Positions 31,978 through 33,856 of a DNA stretch of 33,856 nucleotides are shown piece after piece. A program made the position numbers and the translations under genes. How positions within the stretch are numbered: position 1 is the first letter of the stretch; each line of letters starts with the position of its first letter. The notes under the pieces are model-generated. The model did no database searches, was not told the origin of the DNA, and was given only the letters and a program-made list of their open reading frames with translations. This stretch comes from JAFLCM01 sp964510955 (GTDB lineage Bacteria > Planctomycetota > Phycisphaerae > Phycisphaerales > UBA1924): positions 1 to 33,856 of the forward strand of contig CAZEDW010000042.1 in NCBI GenBank assembly GCA_964510955.1, in the 5' to 3' direction.

Positions 31978-33066
31978 ATGGCCATCGCCGTCACGTCCTG
32001 TGCGCTGCTCTCAGGCGTCCTGATGCTTGCAGAGCCCGCGCCCCCGCCCAGCCCGACCGTCGCCGGCGCGCCGGCCGCACAGCCCACCGCACCCCTCGAC
32101 CTTTCGACACCCGGCGGACTCTTCGACGCCCTGACCAGCGACGGCGACGCTCCATCGCTCACCGGCGACCAACTCCAGTCCGCGCGCGATACGCTCGCGC
32201 GAGCCGCCGACCGCGAGCCCAGCGAAGCGCGCTGGCTCACAGCGCTGGCAATCCTCTCGCTGCGCTCAGGCGACCCTCAGAAAGCCGTGGAGCTTGCCGA
32301 AAAGGCGGCCAGGCTCGCCCCCGACAACCCCCGCGTGCAGTTCTGGCACGGCAGCGCCGTCTTTGAGAACATGAGCAACCTCGGCATGTTCTCCAAGATG
32401 AGCGCCGCCGGCACCGGGCGCGACGCCTTTGAGAAAGCCGTCAAGCTCGACCCCGCCTACATCGCCCCGCGCATGGGCCTCGTGAAGTTCTACACCGAGG
32501 CCCCCGGCATCGCCGGCGGCAGCATGAAGAAAGCCCGCCAGCACGCCCAGGCGGTTGTCGAGCTCGGCGGGCGCGGCACGGTCCTCGGGCACATCGCCCT
32601 GGCCCAGATCGCCGCCAAGGACGAGGACTGGGCCGAGGCCGAAAGGCAGTACCGTGCCGCCGCCGAGCAGCCCGCGGCCACGCCGCAAGCCCGCTCGCAG
32701 TCACTGGTCGCCCTCGCGCTCATGAAGCTCAAGCAGCGCTCGGACCCGCAGGGGGCTCTCGCCGTCGCTGACGAAGCCCGCGCGTTCAACGCCCCCAACG
32801 ACACGGGCCCCGACTTTGTCGCCGGTCAGGCGCACCAGGCGCTCAAGCACTGGACCGACGCCATCGAGAAGTTCCGCGCCGTGCTCCAGCTCAACGCCAA
32901 GGCCGTCAACACAAGGTTCTTCCTCGCCGAGTGCCTCGCTGAAAACGCCGACCCCGCCGGCGCGGCGACGATGTACCAGCAGTTCATCGACCTGGCCCCC
33001 AAAGACCCGCGCGCCGACGAGGCCGCCTCACGCATCAAGAAGCTGAGAAGCAAGCTCCCCCGGTGA
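31978..33066 (+). CDS. Exported tetratricopeptide-repeat protein
   Basis: The ATG at 31978 has GGAGGAA about 10 nt upstream, a strong site that decides the start over ATG 31831. It encodes 362 aa. A short hydrophobic N-terminus (AVTSCALLSGVLMLAEPAP) suggests export. TPR-like helices follow from about residue 60: ALAILSLRSGDPQKAVELAEKAARLAPDN, GRDAFEKAVKLDPAYIAPRMGL, HIALAQIAAKDEDWAEAERQYR and TRFFLAECLAENADPAGAATMY. It probably scaffolds other proteins in the periplasm. Its partner is unknown. Confidence 0.85.
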   Translation: MAIAVTSCALLSGVLMLAEPAPPPSPTVAGAPAAQPTAPLDLSTPGGLFDALTSDGDAPSLTGDQLQSARDTLARAADREPSEARWLTALAILSLRSGDPQKAVELAEKAARLAPDNPRVQFWHGSAVFENMSNLGMFSKMSAAGTGRDAFEKAVKLDPAYIAPRMGLVKFYTEAPGIAGGSMKKARQHAQAVVELGGRGTVLGHIALAQIAAKDEDWAEAERQYRAAAEQPAATPQARSQSLVALALMKLKQRSDPQGALAVADEARAFNAPNDTGPDFVAGQAHQALKHWTDAIEKFRAVLQLNAKAVNTRFFLAECLAENADPAGAATMYQQFIDLAPKDPRADEAASRIKKLRSKLPR

Positions 33067-33196
33067 CGCCCCTGGTGACGCCCCCGGGCCGCGCGCCCAC
33101 CCCACCGGCTCGGCGTCATCCCGCGCCCGCCCCGCGGGCTGAGGGCTTCAACTTGTGGGCCCGCAGCCCCGACCATACGATCCGCGCCGACGCGTC

Positions 33197-33856
33197 ATGC
33201 CAATCCGTGTCGGCGGAACAAACCCCCTCGTCTTGCCCTCCGGGCGCGCCGCCGCGGTGCGTCTGGTCATCGCGCTCGCCGGCACGATCCTCGGCGGCCT
33301 GCCCGCGCTCGCCCAGCCCGCGCCGCCCCCCGCCGGCGGCGACTTGATGGTGTTCACCGGGCGTGATTTCGGCGGCGTGGACCTCCCGGTCTCGCCGCGC
33401 ACCCTGCCGATGACCATCAACGCCGCCCGCGGCTACAGCTGGCGCGAGGGAGCCACCAACCGCTGGCTGCTGGAGCGCGACGTCCGCATCGTCATCGGCC
33501 CGTACCGTTTCACCGCCGACGCCGCCGTCTTCTGGCTCGAGCCCGTCACGGTCGCCGGGCGCGCGGTCGATCAGGTGGCGATGTACCTGGTGAACGCCCG
33601 TGATCCCTCCGGACCGGTCGACAGCGGGCAGGGCCCGGCATCGAGCGACCGCCTCGCCGGCGGCTGGCTCTCTCAGGCCGCGCCCCGCTTGCTCGTGACG
33701 GCGCAGGCATTCTCAGACCCCGCCTCGCCCCCCGCGATCAGCACCGACATCCCGCTGCACGACGAGCGTCCCTCGCTGCCCTTGGCCGCCGAGGCCGAGG
33801 CCCGACTCGCGCGCCACCTCGCCGGCCTCACGGCCGGCCCGGCCGGCGAAGCGGCC
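33197..33856 (+). CDS. 5' part of a secreted protein, runs off the window (possibly LPS-transport related)
   Basis: From ATG 33197 the frame is open through all 220 codons to the last base. A signal peptide is visible (basic start, hydrophobic VIALAGTILGGLPALA, likely cut before QPAPPP). Afterwards, WLLERDVRIVIGPYRFTADAAVFWLEPV looks like an OstA/LptA-type beta strand pair, in which LPS-transport proteins describe a barrier strand and an added one. That likeness is weak, so I give it only as a possibility. The frame's codon use is GC-rich and consistent with coding. The remaining protein lies outside the window. Confidence 0.75.
   Translation, partial: MPIRVGGTNPLVLPSGRAAAVRLVIALAGTILGGLPALAQPAPPPAGGDLMVFTGRDFGGVDLPVSPRTLPMTINAARGYSWREGATNRWLLERDVRIVIGPYRFTADAAVFWLEPVTVAGRAVDQVAMYLVNARDPSGPVDSGQGPASSDRLAGGWLSQAAPRLLVTAQAFSDPASPPAISTDIPLHDERPSLPLAAEAEARLARHLAGLTAGPAGEAA

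Overview
This window appears to come from a high-GC member of the Planctomycetota, most likely class Phycisphaerae. That placement is an inference. It rests on two adjacent secreted proteins ending in a duplicated dockerin/EF-hand-like 'GDFDxDGxVNTADL' module, Cys-rich 'GACC...C' repeats next to PPC-like domains, lipid A genes (lpxA), many lipoproteins, a short AMP nucleosidase, and strong GC bias at third codon positions. Most of the window is ordinary housekeeping sequence, tightly packed, with many 1-4 bp stop/start overlaps.

Layout. 1-469: 3' end of an unrecognised gene. 643-3818 (minus): pepQ-accB-accC, the first steps of fatty-acid synthesis beside a proline peptidase. The accB-accC spacer is almost entirely a large inverted repeat made of 7-bp units. 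3893-6585 (plus): a carboxymuconolactone-decarboxylase-like gene, then moeA, moaC and mog (molybdenum cofactor synthesis). 6652-9257 (minus): AMP nucleosidase, a conserved-looking unknown protein and a translationally coupled short-chain dehydrogenase. 9403-12014 (plus): argG-argH. 12067-13200 (minus): a proline-rich lipoprotein. 13334-16578 (plus): a lipoprotein, lpxA and an acyl-CoA carboxylase carboxyltransferase.

16553-19917 is the most interesting region. A cysteine dioxygenase and an FAD/NAD(P)-binding protein form a minus-strand operon. A sigma-54 enhancer-binding protein is encoded divergently. Just before the dioxygenase ATG lies a consensus-quality -24/-12 sigma-54 promoter with two candidate palindromic activator sites upstream. 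This suggests a self-contained, sigma-54-controlled cysteine/sulfur oxidation module.

19962-20399: divergent tRNA-Cys(GCA) and tRNA-Asp(GTC) genes with recognisable promoters, and an intrinsic terminator after tRNA-Asp. 20412-23328 (minus): two secreted proteins sharing an 86-residue, six-cysteine C-terminal module. 23329-23867 has no convincing gene. 23868-24182: an FmdB-like protein that has lost all its zinc-ribbon cysteines. 24220-25982 (minus): pepA and a coupled tiny membrane protein. 26135-27822 (plus): a HIT hydrolase and a coupled multi-span membrane protein. 27836-29008 (minus): an M42-like aminopeptidase. 29130-30757 (plus): a methyltransferase coupled to a UbiA/DPPR-synthase-like prenyltransferase. 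30785-33066: a lipoprotein, a small membrane protein and a TPR protein. 33197-33856: the 5' part of a secreted, possibly LPS-transport-related protein that runs off the window.

All calls were made by reading motifs. No database search was run, so family names are recognition-based.
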